Below, piece after piece: positions 24,919 to 34,300 of a stretch of DNA of 64,000 bases; positions within the stretch are counted from its first letter, which is position 1, and each line of letters opens with the position of its first letter. The translations under genes and the position numbers were made by a program. The notes under the pieces are model-generated. The model searched no databases. It was not told the DNA's origin and saw nothing but the letters and a program-made list of their open reading frames with translations. Source of the stretch: Myxococcus stipitatus DSM 14675. Its GTDB lineage: Bacteria > Myxococcota > Myxococcia > Myxococcales > Myxococcaceae. Location of the stretch: the NCBI RefSeq assembly GCF_000331735.1, contig NC_020126.1, positions 9,985,501-10,049,500 on the forward strand, read 5' to 3'.

Positions 24919-26322
24919 TCAGCGCACGAAGTGGAACTGGGTCTGCCGCTTCCAGGCCCAGTGCACGCGGCCCTCGGCGTCGATGACGACGTCCTCCTCC
25001 TGGGCGGAGCGCACGCGCTGACCGTTCCACTCGGGCACGGTGCTCGTGGCCTGCAGCTCGATGGAGTACCACATGCTCGCCATCACCTGATGGTCGCCGT
25101 TGCCCGGCACGCCCTCCTGCCGGTCCCACAGGCCCACCATCGCGCCCGCGCCGTGGCCGTGCAGGCCGATGGGGTGCGAGTAGATGGTGCCGTCGATGCC
25201 CTCGTCCGTCATCCGCTTGCGCGCGACCTTGAGGACCTCGTTGCCGGTGCGGCCGGGACGCAGCTCCTCGAAGACGATGTCCTGGAGCCGGTTGGACGTC
25301 TTGAGCGCGGCCTTGAGGCCCTCGGGCGCGTCCGTCTCACCCTCGCGGAGCACGTAGCCCATGTGCTGGGTGTCCGTGTTGAGCCGCAGGGCGGTGACGC
25401 CGTAGTCGCAGTGGAGCACGTCGCCGCGCTGGATGACGGGGTTGTCGCCCAGCTGCTCCTCGGTGGCGCCCTGCCGCTGCACGCTGACGGAGGGGTGGAA
25501 CCACGTGTCCAGGCCCAGGTCCGCCAGGCGCTGCCGCATCCACCACTGCACGTCCTGCGTGGTGGTGACGCCCGGGGTGATGACCTGGTTGGAGAAGGCC
25601 GTCTCGATGATGTTCCAGGCGAGCTTCGTCTCGTCCTCGTAGAAGCGGACCTCGTCGGCGCCGCGCCACGCGAGCAGGTCCACCGGCAGTCCCCCCGACG
25701 GCTTGAAGCGCTTCACCCAGTCGGGGCCGAGCGCCTCCGCCATGCCCTCGTACTCACCATGCGAGAGGCCATCCGCGAAGGCGAACGTCCTCGAGATGTC
25801 CAGGGCGATGCTCTGGGGCTGCCGCTCCTCCAGCACCTGCTTGAGCACCAGCCACTGGTCCGGCCCCCACAGCTCCGCCTGACGCAGGCCCTGACCTCCC
25901 TGGCTCACCTGCTGCTGCGCGCGGCGCGGCGTGAAGAGACCGCCTTGCGAGCCTCCGCCCAGGGCCAGGCGCTCCACGCCCTTCTCGGCGCCCCGGTCAT
26001 GGAACACGTAGATGGTGCGGCGGCGCGCGGCGAACGTCGTCGGCGCGGAGAGCGCCTTGAACACCGGGTCCTCGTTGTACTCGCGCATGGGGACGACCCA
26101 CATCTCGATGCCGTGCTTGCGCATGAGCTGGGGCAGCGCGGTCTCCATGCGCTCGCGCAGCCAGGACTGCTGACGCTCGGCCTGCTCACGAAGGGTTCCG
26201 AAGGGACGCTCTGAAGAGGAGGAGTTCACGGGAGTGGTGGGCGCCCCCGCGGATGGAGCTTGGACGGAGGCACATGCGGTGGAGAGCACGAGCGGCGCGA
26301 GGAGGCGGAGGCGGGTTCGCAT
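24919..26322 (-). CDS. M24 family metallopeptidase (Xaa-Pro aminopeptidase-like) lipoprotein
   Basis: A 467-residue protein with a lipoprotein signal (MRTRLRLLAPLVLSTAC). The N-terminal creatinase-like part contains MWVVPMREYNEDP. The C-terminal pita-bread domain carries the expected metal ligands: Asp in HCDYG, Asp in NTDTQHMGY, His in HPIGLHGHGAG, Glu in YSIELQAT and Glu near EEDVVIDAEG. It should cleave N-terminal residues next to proline, or be a related hydrolase, in the envelope. The ATG at 26322 is chosen for the signal peptide; the frame continues upstream to 26421. Confidence 0.9.
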   Translation of the reverse strand: MRTRLRLLAPLVLSTACASVQAPSAGAPTTPVNSSSSERPFGTLREQAERQQSWLRERMETALPQLMRKHGIEMWVVPMREYNEDPVFKALSAPTTFAARRRTIYVFHDRGAEKGVERLALGGGSQGGLFTPRRAQQQVSQGGQGLRQAELWGPDQWLVLKQVLEERQPQSIALDISRTFAFADGLSHGEYEGMAEALGPDWVKRFKPSGGLPVDLLAWRGADEVRFYEDETKLAWNIIETAFSNQVITPGVTTTQDVQWWMRQRLADLGLDTWFHPSVSVQRQGATEEQLGDNPVIQRGDVLHCDYGVTALRLNTDTQHMGYVLREGETDAPEGLKAALKTSNRLQDIVFEELRPGRTGNEVLKVARKRMTDEGIDGTIYSHPIGLHGHGAGAMVGLWDRQEGVPGNGDHQVMASMWYSIELQATSTVPEWNGQRVRSAQEEDVVIDAEGRVHWAWKRQTQFHFVR

Positions 26323-26390
26323 GGCCGCGCACTCTTGCACGCGAGGAGGGGGACGTCTCGGCTTCACTGCCTGCTCGGCGCGCCAACCCC

Positions 26391-27641
26391 TCACCGCCGT
26401 GTGAGTCCCTCCGCGCGACATTGCTGGGCGTCACAGCCCTCCAGGACGCAGGGGCCACATTCGAGCAGTCCTCCACACCCGTCGACCACCGCGCCACACA
26501 CGGCCTCATGCGCCACGCACGTGCGTGGGACACAGCCGCCCGGCGGGTACCTCTCGCTCGTGACGAGCAGCCCCGACACCTCGTTCGCGCCTCCCACCAA
26601 CAGCACCGCGCCATCCGGCAATGTCAGCGCACCGGGCAACTCCCGACGCTCCTCCAGCGCGGGCGCGGAAGACCACCGCCCCGTCCCCGGGTCGAAGCGC
26701 TCCACCGACGCGAGCACGCCCGCCGTGGAGTGCTCCCCACCCATCACCAACACCGAGCCCTCGCGCGTCACCACCGCCGCGTGGTGCTCGCGAGGAGTCG
26801 ACGGCGCAGCCACCAGCGACCACAGGCCCGTCGCGCCGTCGTAGACCTCCGCCGTGCTCGAAGCACGCGCGGTGCCTCCGCCCACCACGAGCACCCGGCC
26901 GTCCGGCAACAGCGTGACGGAGTGCCCCTGCCGATGCGTCCCCGCCGCGCCGCCCGCGAACCCGGCCTTCTCCCAGCGCCCCGTGGCGACGTCGTACAGC
27001 TCCGCCTGGAGGCCACTCACGAAGAGCGCCTTGCCCTGAGGCAACACCACCGCGGTGCCCGCGCCGCCTCGCACGAAGCCCGGCGGAGACACGGGCGCCC
27101 ACGTGCCCGTGGAGGGCTCGAACACCTCCGCGGAGCGCAGCGACCGGCCATCTCCATCCACGCCTCCCGCGACGAGCACACGCCCGTCCGGCAGCACCAC
27201 CGCCGCCGGGTCCTCGCGCGCCTCGGTCATGGGCGCGACCTGAGTCCACGTCCCGACGGAGGGCTCGAACACCTCCACGCTCGCGAGCACGCCCGGCACC
27301 GCGCCCTGGGTGCCGCCCAGCACCAGCACGCGGCCATCCAGCAGTCGCACCCCGGCGTGGTGGCGGCGGGGCGTGAGCATCGCGCCCGTCAGGCTCCACA
27401 GGCCCGTCTCCGGCTCGAACACCTCGCAGCTCGCCAGCGCGCGCTGGCCATCGAAGCCGCCCGAGGCCAGCACGCGGCCATCCCTCAGCGCGACGAAGGG
27501 AACCTGCTTGCGAGGTGTCGCCAGCCTCAGGGGCGCACCACTCGCGTCCCGCGCCACTCCGTCCGCGCGGGGACCGGAGTTGCAGGAGAACACGAGCGCG
27601 AACAACGCCACGCCGAGAAAGGATGTGCGACCACTTCGCAT
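26391..27641 (-). CDS. kelch-repeat lipoprotein
   Basis: A 416-residue protein with a lipoprotein signal (MRSGRTSFLGVALFALVFSC). Six to seven kelch repeats each carry RVL(V/A)xGG, a VEVFEPxxGxW block and an HHAAV block. A short Cys-containing tail follows (CVPRTCVAHEAVCG to CGPCVLEGCDAQQC). It should fold as a beta-propeller on the cell surface or outside the cell. Large families of such lipoproteins occur in myxobacteria; the ligand is unknown. It is encoded 68 nt upstream of the M24 peptidase gene on the same strand and may be co-transcribed. Confidence 0.85.
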   Translation of the reverse strand: MRSGRTSFLGVALFALVFSCNSGPRADGVARDASGAPLRLATPRKQVPFVALRDGRVLASGGFDGQRALASCEVFEPETGLWSLTGAMLTPRRHHAGVRLLDGRVLVLGGTQGAVPGVLASVEVFEPSVGTWTQVAPMTEAREDPAAVVLPDGRVLVAGGVDGDGRSLRSAEVFEPSTGTWAPVSPPGFVRGGAGTAVVLPQGKALFVSGLQAELYDVATGRWEKAGFAGGAAGTHRQGHSVTLLPDGRVLVVGGGTARASSTAEVYDGATGLWSLVAAPSTPREHHAAVVTREGSVLVMGGEHSTAGVLASVERFDPGTGRWSSAPALEERRELPGALTLPDGAVLLVGGANEVSGLLVTSERYPPGGCVPRTCVAHEAVCGAVVDGCGGLLECGPCVLEGCDAQQCRAEGLTRR

Positions 27642-27784
27642 GGGAGCCACTCGCCTCGCTTGTCGGAGAGGCCCCATGTATCCCGACGGTCTGACATTTC
27701 AGGACCGCCTGACCTGAGTGATTTCCAACGGTTATCCCGCCTGCCGAGTCGGGACTGTCACCTGCCCACCGCGCGGCGCGAGGC

Positions 27785-28111
27785 TCAGTGACGTGTCAGG
27801 TCGTCATCGCGAGGCGCGCCGAGATTCACGGGCTCGGCGTCCATGCCGGACGAGCGGCGCGGAGGCAGGGCCCCGCCGTCGTCATCCTCTTCGAGCGTGA
27901 GCAGCGGATGCTCGGAGCGCGTCAGGTAGACGTCCTCGCCGCCGACGTGGTCCACGTCGCGGTACTCCACGAGGTAGTCGTGGCGAGGGATGGGCACCAG
28001 GCCCCGCTCCAGCTCGAAGTGGATGTCACCGATGCCGGAGACCCTCCCCACCTTGCGCCCGTCCGAGGTCCTCACCGTCATCCCCTCGCGCACATCGCCG
28101 AACTGAACCAT
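27785..28111 (-). CDS. DUF2171-like (PRC-barrel-related) protein
   Basis: A 108-residue protein starting VREGMTVRTSDGRKVGRV. This matches the short beta-barrel opening of DUF2171/PRC-barrel proteins, followed by YLVEYRDVDHVGGEDVYLTRS. The last 35 residues are acidic and probably unstructured. GAGGAGG lies 6 nt upstream of the ATG. The role is unknown; such proteins often belong to general stress sets. Confidence 0.65.
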   Translation of the reverse strand: MVQFGDVREGMTVRTSDGRKVGRVSGIGDIHFELERGLVPIPRHDYLVEYRDVDHVGGEDVYLTRSEHPLLTLEEDDDGGALPPRRSSGMDAEPVNLGAPRDDDLTRH

Positions 28112-28387
28112 CGCGGCCTCCTCGTGGCTCCATGGGCAGTGGGTCCACCCAGGTCCCCTCAGCCAGAACCCACGAGCCCTCCACGCTCAGCGACACCCCG
28201 CCCCGGCGAGAGGACGAGCAGCGGGCGGGCCGCGGCCTCGGCAGCCGTGCGGCGGAGCCCTCGCCCCGCGCGGCGCGGTGCCAGGAGGAGCTGAGGCGCC
28301 CGGGTGTCCGCCGTGGCCCGCTCCAGCCGGACGGACGCGGCTGCGCCTTCGCGAGGTGCCTAACGTTCGCCGCAGGAGGTGCGGCCC

Positions 28388-28585
28388 ATGTTGCTGGAAC
28401 TGTCCGCGGTGGAAGCGCGCGAGCTGAAAGAGGCCCTGGACAACGAGCTGCGCGAGCTGCTGACCGAGATATCGCGCACGGATGAGCGCGCGTATCGAGA
28501 CCTGCTGCGGGAGCGGCATGGCCGACTGGAGCAGCTCACCCGACGGCTGGAGCTGTCGCTCGAGGGCAGTCAGGTCTACGCCTGA
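28388..28585 (+). CDS. small conserved helical protein
   Basis: A 65-residue, highly charged protein that should form two long alpha helices (EARELKEALDNELRELLTEI, then RDLLRERHGRLEQLTRRLEL). Short proteins of this pattern are widespread in bacteria without known function. ATG 28388 has AGGAGG 8 nt upstream; GTG 28379 is an alternative start. It stands alone, 139 nt before the YbaK gene. Confidence 0.6.
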   Translation: MLLELSAVEARELKEALDNELRELLTEISRTDERAYRDLLRERHGRLEQLTRRLELSLEGSQVYA

Positions 28586-28724
28586 GCCCACGAAGTCTCC
28601 CCAGGCCCGAGGAAGCAGGGCGCCCAGGCGGTGGCTCGCGAGGCAGGCACACGAGCGCCGCGCGTGGTGCGCGAACAAGGTCGGGCCCACCTTACGAAAC
28701 ACCGGCACCGACGGAGCCTCCGCC

Positions 28725-29231
28725 ATGATTCCCGAGAGCATCATCCAGTACCTGGAGAGCCAGGGCATTCCCTTCGAGCGCAAGTCCCACCTGCGCGCCA
28801 TCACCGCCCAGGCGCTGGCGTCCTCGCTGCACGTCAGCGGCTTCCAGGTGGCGAAGTCCGTCATCCTCCAGTCCGATGACGCGCTGTTGATTTGCGTGGT
28901 GAGCGCGCCGGACACGGTGAACCTGGACCGTGTGGCCTCCGTCACCGGGACACGGAACCTCCGGCTCGCGGACGAGGCCGAGTTCGCCCCCCGCTTCCCT
29001 GGCTGCGAGGTCGGCGCGGAGCCTCCCTTCGGTGGCCTCTATGGCCTGCCCGTCGTGGTGGACGAGCACCTGCGCGACGAGAGCCTGGTGCTGTTCCGGG
29101 CGGGCTCCCACACCGAGGCGCTGGAGCTGCGCTACGACGACTTCATGAACCTGGAGGCGCCCTACCTCGGCAACATCATCCATGACCGTCCCCACAAGTC
29201 CCGGGAGGACGAGAGCGCCGAGGTGGCCCCT

Positions 29232-29243
<12 letters not shown>
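28725..29243 (+). CDS. YbaK/EbsC family protein (putative aminoacyl-tRNA deacylase)
   Basis: A 172-residue protein with the YbaK/EbsC fold. The N-terminal HLRAITAQALASSLHVSG is followed by QVAKSVIL with the conserved Lys, then GCEVGAEPPFG, GLPVVVDEHL and a closing FRAGSHTEALEL. Family members hydrolyse mischarged aminoacyl-tRNAs in trans. The last 20 residues are a charged extension. Its 3' end overlaps the convergent ABC ATPase gene by 12 bases. Confidence 0.88.
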
Positions 29244-30254
<1,011 letters not shown>

Positions 30255-30427
30255 GCGCCTACCCCTCTCCCGCGTTCGCGAGGGGGCCTGGGGTCGACGC
30301 GGTGGTTCTCGGGGCGCGGGAGCACATGAGGCGGAAGCATCGCCCCCTCATCCGGTGCGGCAAGCCCACCTCGACGCGCGTCGACACCTCCGTCGCCGAG
30401 TCAACATCTCCCGTCGCGCACGAGCCC

Positions 30428-30454
30428 CTGTAAGCACTCACGCGGTCCCGCGTT
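30428..30454 (+). promoter_or_regulatory. predicted ECF-type copper promoter for the HMA gene
   Basis: CTGTAA (30428-30433), 17 bases, then CGTT (30451-30454), 55 nt before the HMA-protein ATG. It shares the exact spacing and both core elements with the sites at 34883-34909, 35381-35407 and 40954-40980, all before copper genes. TGTAA with CGT resembles ECF sigma promoters in general (for example sigma-X of Bacillus). Assignment to the local CorE-like sigma factor is inference. Confidence 0.7.
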
Positions 30455-30509
30455 TTCTTCATCGAGCAGGCGATGAACGCCGCGCCCACCCCGATGAAGG
30501 AGACACACC

Positions 30510-30734
30510 ATGAGCCCCCACGATGAGACGCTGCTGAAGGTCGACGGAATGACCTGCCGGTCCTGCATCCGCCACGTCAACGACGCGCTGCGAGACCTCG
30601 ACGGCGTCCAGGACGTCAACGTCTGGTTCGACCGAGGCCAGGTGCTGGTGAAGCACGACGCGGCGACCGCGAAGGTCAGCGCGCTCATCGACGCGCTCCG
30701 GGACGCTGGCTACGACTCCGCGCCGGCCGCGTGA
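30510..30734 (+). CDS. copZ: heavy-metal-associated (HMA) domain copper chaperone
   Basis: A 74-residue single-domain protein with the metal-binding loop GMTCRSC (about 13-19) and the beta-alpha-beta-beta-alpha-beta pattern of Atx1/CopZ chaperones (VWFDRGQVLVKHD; LIDALRDAGY). It should shuttle Cu(I) in the cytoplasm, probably to the CopA-type ATPase at 38.6-40.9 kb, whose promoter matches its own. AAGGAGACACACC precedes the ATG. It is monocistronic and followed by a strong terminator shared with the convergent sigma gene. Confidence 0.85.
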   Translation: MSPHDETLLKVDGMTCRSCIRHVNDALRDLDGVQDVNVWFDRGQVLVKHDAATAKVSALIDALRDAGYDSAPAA

Positions 30735-30748
30735 AGCCGAGCCTGGGT

Positions 30749-30781
30749 GTGCGGACGGGCCCCCCCTCCTCCCGTCCGCAC
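30749..30781. terminator. bidirectional terminator between copper chaperone and sigma factor
   Basis: Perfect 11-bp arms (GTGCGGACGGG / CCCGTCCGCAC) with an 11-nt C/T-rich loop, between two convergent stops. Confidence 0.8.
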
Positions 30782-30795
30782 GACAGGCCCGTGCC

Positions 30796-31377
30796 TCAGG
30801 CCGTCGAAGGCTCACAGCCTCCGGCCCCGGGCACGCCACAGGTGCAGTCCAGACAGCCCTCCGAGGCACAGGCACCACACGAGACCTGAAGCTGCTTCTT
30901 GAGCGCCTTGCGCGCTCGATGCAGCCGCACGGCCGCGTTGCTGGACGTAATCCCCACCTCGCGCGCGAACTGCGGCAGCCGCGTCCCTTCCATCGAGACG
31001 CGCCGCAGGGCCTCCGCATACTCGGGCTTGAGCGAGCCCGCGACGCGCCCGACGCACGGGCAGACCGCTCGCGCGCGCTCCACCTCCGGCGGTTGCGCCT
31101 CCTCGAACTCTCGCGCCATCGCGGCCAGCGCGCGCTCGGAGGCACCTCGTCGTCGGTAGTGGTCGATGACCGCGTGGTGGAGCACCCGGTAGAACCACAC
31201 CGTCAGGGACGCCTTCCCATGAAGCGCCTCGGCCCTGTCCAGCCCTCGGAGGAAGGCGTCCTGGACCAGGTCCTCCGCCGCCGCGCGGCTGCCCACCTTC
31301 TGCTCGACGAAGCGCAAGAACTCCGGACGGTGCGCCATCAACAGGGCCAGCACGTCCTCGGACAAGGGCGCCTTCAC
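30796..31377 (-). CDS. corE: CorE-like metal-responsive ECF sigma factor
   Basis: A 193-residue sigma-70 family protein. Region 2 spans about 10-80 (DLVQDAFLRGL, WFYRVLHHAVIDHYRRR) and region 4 about 112-162 (LPQFAREVGITSSNAAVRLHRARKAL). Two features mark the CorE (ECF44) group: a CPC motif in the linker (106-108) and a cysteine-rich tail with six Cys (167, 170, 175, 178, 180, 188). In M. xanthus, CorE is a copper-dependent ECF sigma that needs no anti-sigma factor and drives copper genes; CorE2 answers Cd/Zn. I start at GTG 31377 because GGAGGA lies 5 nt upstream; ATG 31410 is also in frame. It is last in the copper operon, so it is probably autoregulated. Confidence 0.9.
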   Translation of the reverse strand: MKAPLSEDVLALLMAHRPEFLRFVEQKVGSRAAAEDLVQDAFLRGLDRAEALHGKASLTVWFYRVLHHAVIDHYRRRGASERALAAMAREFEEAQPPEVERARAVCPCVGRVAGSLKPEYAEALRRVSMEGTRLPQFAREVGITSSNAAVRLHRARKALKKQLQVSCGACASEGCLDCTCGVPGAGGCEPSTA

Positions 31378-31420
31378 TTCACTCCTCCGCGAATCCCGGC
31401 GGGAATCCATGACACGAGAA

Positions 31421-31450
31421 GAGGGGCGGAGGACCTGGCCCCCGCCCCTC
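31421..31450 (-). terminator. intra-operon hairpin between oxidase and sigma genes
   Basis: GAGGGGCGG (31421-31429) and CCGCCCCTC (31442-31450) form a 9-bp stem with a 12-nt loop in the 90-bp gap between the multicopper oxidase stop and the sigma start. It could be a partial terminator lowering sigma expression, or an mRNA-processing site. Confidence 0.55.
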
Positions 31451-31467
31451 GGTGACTTCCTCGACGC

Positions 31468-32775
31468 TCAGCCGAAGTGGACGTCCGGGTCGATTCCATC
31501 CGCGGCGAGCTTCGCCGGGTCCGCCTTGTCGGCGACCGTGCCCTTCGGATGCGCGAACCAGCCGCTGCCATCCTCCGTCTCCGGGTTCTCCCGCACCTTG
31601 AGCAGCGTGAACATGCCGCCCATGTCGATGGAGCCGAACGGCCCCTTTCCGCCCTTCATCGGGATGCTGTTCGCCGGCACGGGCATGCCCATCTCCTCCA
31701 TGCCGCCCATGCCCGCCTGCCCCATCGTCATGTACTGCGGCACCAACGCCTGCACGTGCTGGTCGATGGTCCTCGCGTTCGCGCCCACCGTCACCGGCGC
31801 CTCGTGGCCCATCTGGTTCATCACGTGGTGGGTCATGTGGCAGTGCATCGCCCAGTCGCCCGGCTCATCCGCGACGAACTCGATGACGCGCGTGCTGCCC
31901 ACCGGGACGAGCACGGAGGTCTCCGGGTAGCGCGCGGACTCGGGCACGAAGCCTCCGTCGGTGCCCGTCATCTCGAAGTACAGGCCATGCAGGTGGATGG
32001 GGTGGTGGTCCATCGCGGAGAGGTTGCCGAAGCGGATGCGCACGCGCTCGCCTCGGCCGATGACGAGCGGCGCCGTGGCGGGGAAGGCCTTGGAGTTGAA
32101 CGTGAGGACGTTGAAGTCGCTCATCGCGTTCGGGTCCGGCCGACGCATGCCCGGCAGCACCTTCCACTCGTGCGTCATCAACGCGAAGTCGCGGTCCACG
32201 CGAGGGCCGCGCGGACGCTTGGGGTGGACGATGAGCATGCCCATCATCCCCAGCGCCATCTGCGTCATCTCGTCGTAGTGCGGATGGTACATGTACGTGC
32301 CCGCGCGGTTCAGCGTGAACTCGTACGCGAACGTCTCTCCCGGAGCGATGGGGCGCTGGTTGAGTCCGGACACGCCGTCCATGCCGTTGGGCAGGATGAG
32401 GCCGTGCCAGTGCACGGTGGTGGGCTCGGGCAGGCGGTTGGTGACGTAGATGCGGATGCGGTCGCCCTCCACCGCCTCGATGGTGGGCCCCGGCGTCGAG
32501 CCGTTGTAACCCCACGCCTCCACCTCCAGCCCGGGCGCGAAGGTGTGCTTCACGGGCATCGCCACCAGGTGGCCCACCTTCACGCCACGCACCAGCTTCC
32601 AAGGCAGCGTCGAGCCATTGGGCGTGACGACGGCCACCTGCCCTCCCGGTGCGACGATGCGAGGCTTCTCGGCCCGGACGGGCGCGAGGTTCGGCGAGGT
32701 CTGCGCGAGCGCCTGGCCAGCGAGCAACGTGCCGCCCGCGAGTGCTCCCAGCTGCATGAATTCCCTGCGGTCCAT
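31468..32775 (-). CDS. cuoB: multicopper oxidase (Cu(I) oxidase type)
   Basis: A 435-residue three-cupredoxin-domain oxidase with a twin-arginine-like signal (DRREFMQLGALAGG). All copper-ligand motifs are present: HWHG (122-125), HPH (164-166), HHPIHLHG (257-264) and HCHMTHHVM (311-319). A Met-rich patch follows (MTMGQAGMGGMEEMGM), as in CueO/CopA-type cuprous oxidases. It should oxidise toxic Cu(I) to Cu(II) in the periplasm. M. xanthus has three such enzymes (CuoA-C), and CorE controls cuoB; the symbol is by analogy. It lies between the TolC-like gene (43 nt upstream) and the sigma gene. Confidence 0.9.
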   Translation of the reverse strand: MDRREFMQLGALAGGTLLAGQALAQTSPNLAPVRAEKPRIVAPGGQVAVVTPNGSTLPWKLVRGVKVGHLVAMPVKHTFAPGLEVEAWGYNGSTPGPTIEAVEGDRIRIYVTNRLPEPTTVHWHGLILPNGMDGVSGLNQRPIAPGETFAYEFTLNRAGTYMYHPHYDEMTQMALGMMGMLIVHPKRPRGPRVDRDFALMTHEWKVLPGMRRPDPNAMSDFNVLTFNSKAFPATAPLVIGRGERVRIRFGNLSAMDHHPIHLHGLYFEMTGTDGGFVPESARYPETSVLVPVGSTRVIEFVADEPGDWAMHCHMTHHVMNQMGHEAPVTVGANARTIDQHVQALVPQYMTMGQAGMGGMEEMGMPVPANSIPMKGGKGPFGSIDMGGMFTLLKVRENPETEDGSGWFAHPKGTVADKADPAKLAADGIDPDVHFG

Positions 32776-32818
32776 GATGAGCGTCCTTCTCGAATCCAGA
32801 GTGCCGTGAGGCAAGAGG

Positions 32819-34276
32819 TCAGTGAGCGTCGGAGGCGGGCGCGGCGCCGGAGCCGGAGGCCGCCGCGGAGATGCGCGTGGGAGCCATCTCCAGACCCTCG
32901 TGGCGGCCCGCGAGCAACTGCTCCAGCGCGGCGCGAGCGCGGTGGTGCTCCAGCAGCGTGTCCACGTACGTGCTGGCCGCGTTCGTCACGTTGTCCTGGG
33001 CGCGCAGCAGGTCGAAGACGCCCAGCTGCATCGCGTTGTACTGGAGCACGGTCTCCTCCAGCGCCTTGCGCGTGGCGGGCAGGAGCACGTCGCGCACGTG
33101 CTTCGCGCGGCTGGCGGTGGACTCCACCCGGAAGCGGGTCTGTCGCAGGGACGCGCGGATGGCGGTGGCCGTCGCCTCGTAGCGCGCCTTCAAGGACTCG
33201 CGCGAGGAGAGGGCGGCGATGCGCTCGCCGCGCTTGCGGTCGAAGAGGGGGACGCCGACCTTGATGTGCGCGCCCATCTGCCAGCGGTCGTCCTCGCGCT
33301 CGCCGCTGACTCCGCCGGAGACGTCCGGGAGGAAGCCCTCGGTCGCGGCGAGCTTGCGGCGCAGCTCCGCGGCCTCCATGCGTCCGCGCAGCGTGGACAG
33401 GTCGAGGCTCGACTCGATGGCGCGAGCCTCCAGTCCGTCCTGCTTGCTCAGCGCGTCCGACGGGTCGCCGAGGAGCGAGTCCACGGTCCACTGGGTTCCG
33501 GCGCCGAAGACACCGAGGAGGACGTTGAGGGCCTCGCGTGCGTCCTGGACTCCGTTCTCGGTCTCGGCCACGGCGAGACGGGCGGACTCCACGGCGGAGC
33601 GCTCGGTGGCCAGGTCGAGGGCGCGGAGGTTGCCCACCTTCTCCAGCTCCGCGGCCGTGGCGTAGCGAGCCTGGGCGTTGCGGAGCGCGAGGTTGCGCAG
33701 CTCGAGCTGCTGACGGCGGGCCTGGACGTCGTAGAAGGCGAGCCGGGTGCGGTAGGCGAGGCTGAGCACCTCGCCCGCGGTGCGCGCGCGCTCGGAAGCG
33801 CGCTCGGCGAGAGCCACGCCTCGGCGCTGGGGGAGGAGGAGGAGGTCGGACAGGCTGTACTCGACGCCCACGCCCACCTGGAGTTCGTGCTCACCGCCGG
33901 ACTTGCCCAGCTCGAGCTCCAGCTCGGGGATGGGCGGGAGGCTGGCTTGCACCAGGTTGCCCGTGGCGATGCCCAGCTCGTGCATGGCGGCGCGGAGGTC
34001 TCGGTTGTTCAAGAGCGCGATGCGCACGGCGGAGTCGGCCGTGAGGGGCTGGGCCAGCAACTCCTTCACGGCGGCGTCGATGTCCTCGCTCCGCTGGGCT
34101 TCGCCGGTGAGCGCGGGGACCGGAACCTCGGGCGTCCAGCGAGGCTCCAGGGTCGAGCGGACGTCACGGACGTCGTCGGCATACGGGACGGAGACGCAGC
34201 CACCGAGGACGAGCGAGGTGGCCAGCAGGGCGCCCTGAGCGGGCTTCTTCCAACGGGAGGATGACCAGGTCTTCAT
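32819..34276 (-). CDS. TolC-family outer-membrane efflux lipoprotein (CusC-like)
   Basis: A 485-residue protein with a lipoprotein signal (lipobox LGGC) and the two long coiled-coil repeats of the outer-membrane efflux family (about 100-270 and 310-470; LAYRTRLAFYDVQARRQQLEL, ETVLQYNAMQLGVFDLLRAQ). Such proteins form trimeric exit ducts. No RND pump (CusA) or adaptor (CusB) gene is in this operon, so the partner must be elsewhere. It begins 24 nt after the His-rich lipoprotein gene. ATG 34288 is an alternative start; 34276 puts the signal peptide at the N-terminus. Confidence 0.88.
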   Translation of the reverse strand: MKTWSSSRWKKPAQGALLATSLVLGGCVSVPYADDVRDVRSTLEPRWTPEVPVPALTGEAQRSEDIDAAVKELLAQPLTADSAVRIALLNNRDLRAAMHELGIATGNLVQASLPPIPELELELGKSGGEHELQVGVGVEYSLSDLLLLPQRRGVALAERASERARTAGEVLSLAYRTRLAFYDVQARRQQLELRNLALRNAQARYATAAELEKVGNLRALDLATERSAVESARLAVAETENGVQDAREALNVLLGVFGAGTQWTVDSLLGDPSDALSKQDGLEARAIESSLDLSTLRGRMEAAELRRKLAATEGFLPDVSGGVSGEREDDRWQMGAHIKVGVPLFDRKRGERIAALSSRESLKARYEATATAIRASLRQTRFRVESTASRAKHVRDVLLPATRKALEETVLQYNAMQLGVFDLLRAQDNVTNAASTYVDTLLEHHRARAALEQLLAGRHEGLEMAPTRISAAASGSGAAPASDAH

Positions 34277-34300
34277 GGGGTGTCTCATCGTCGCGAGCTG

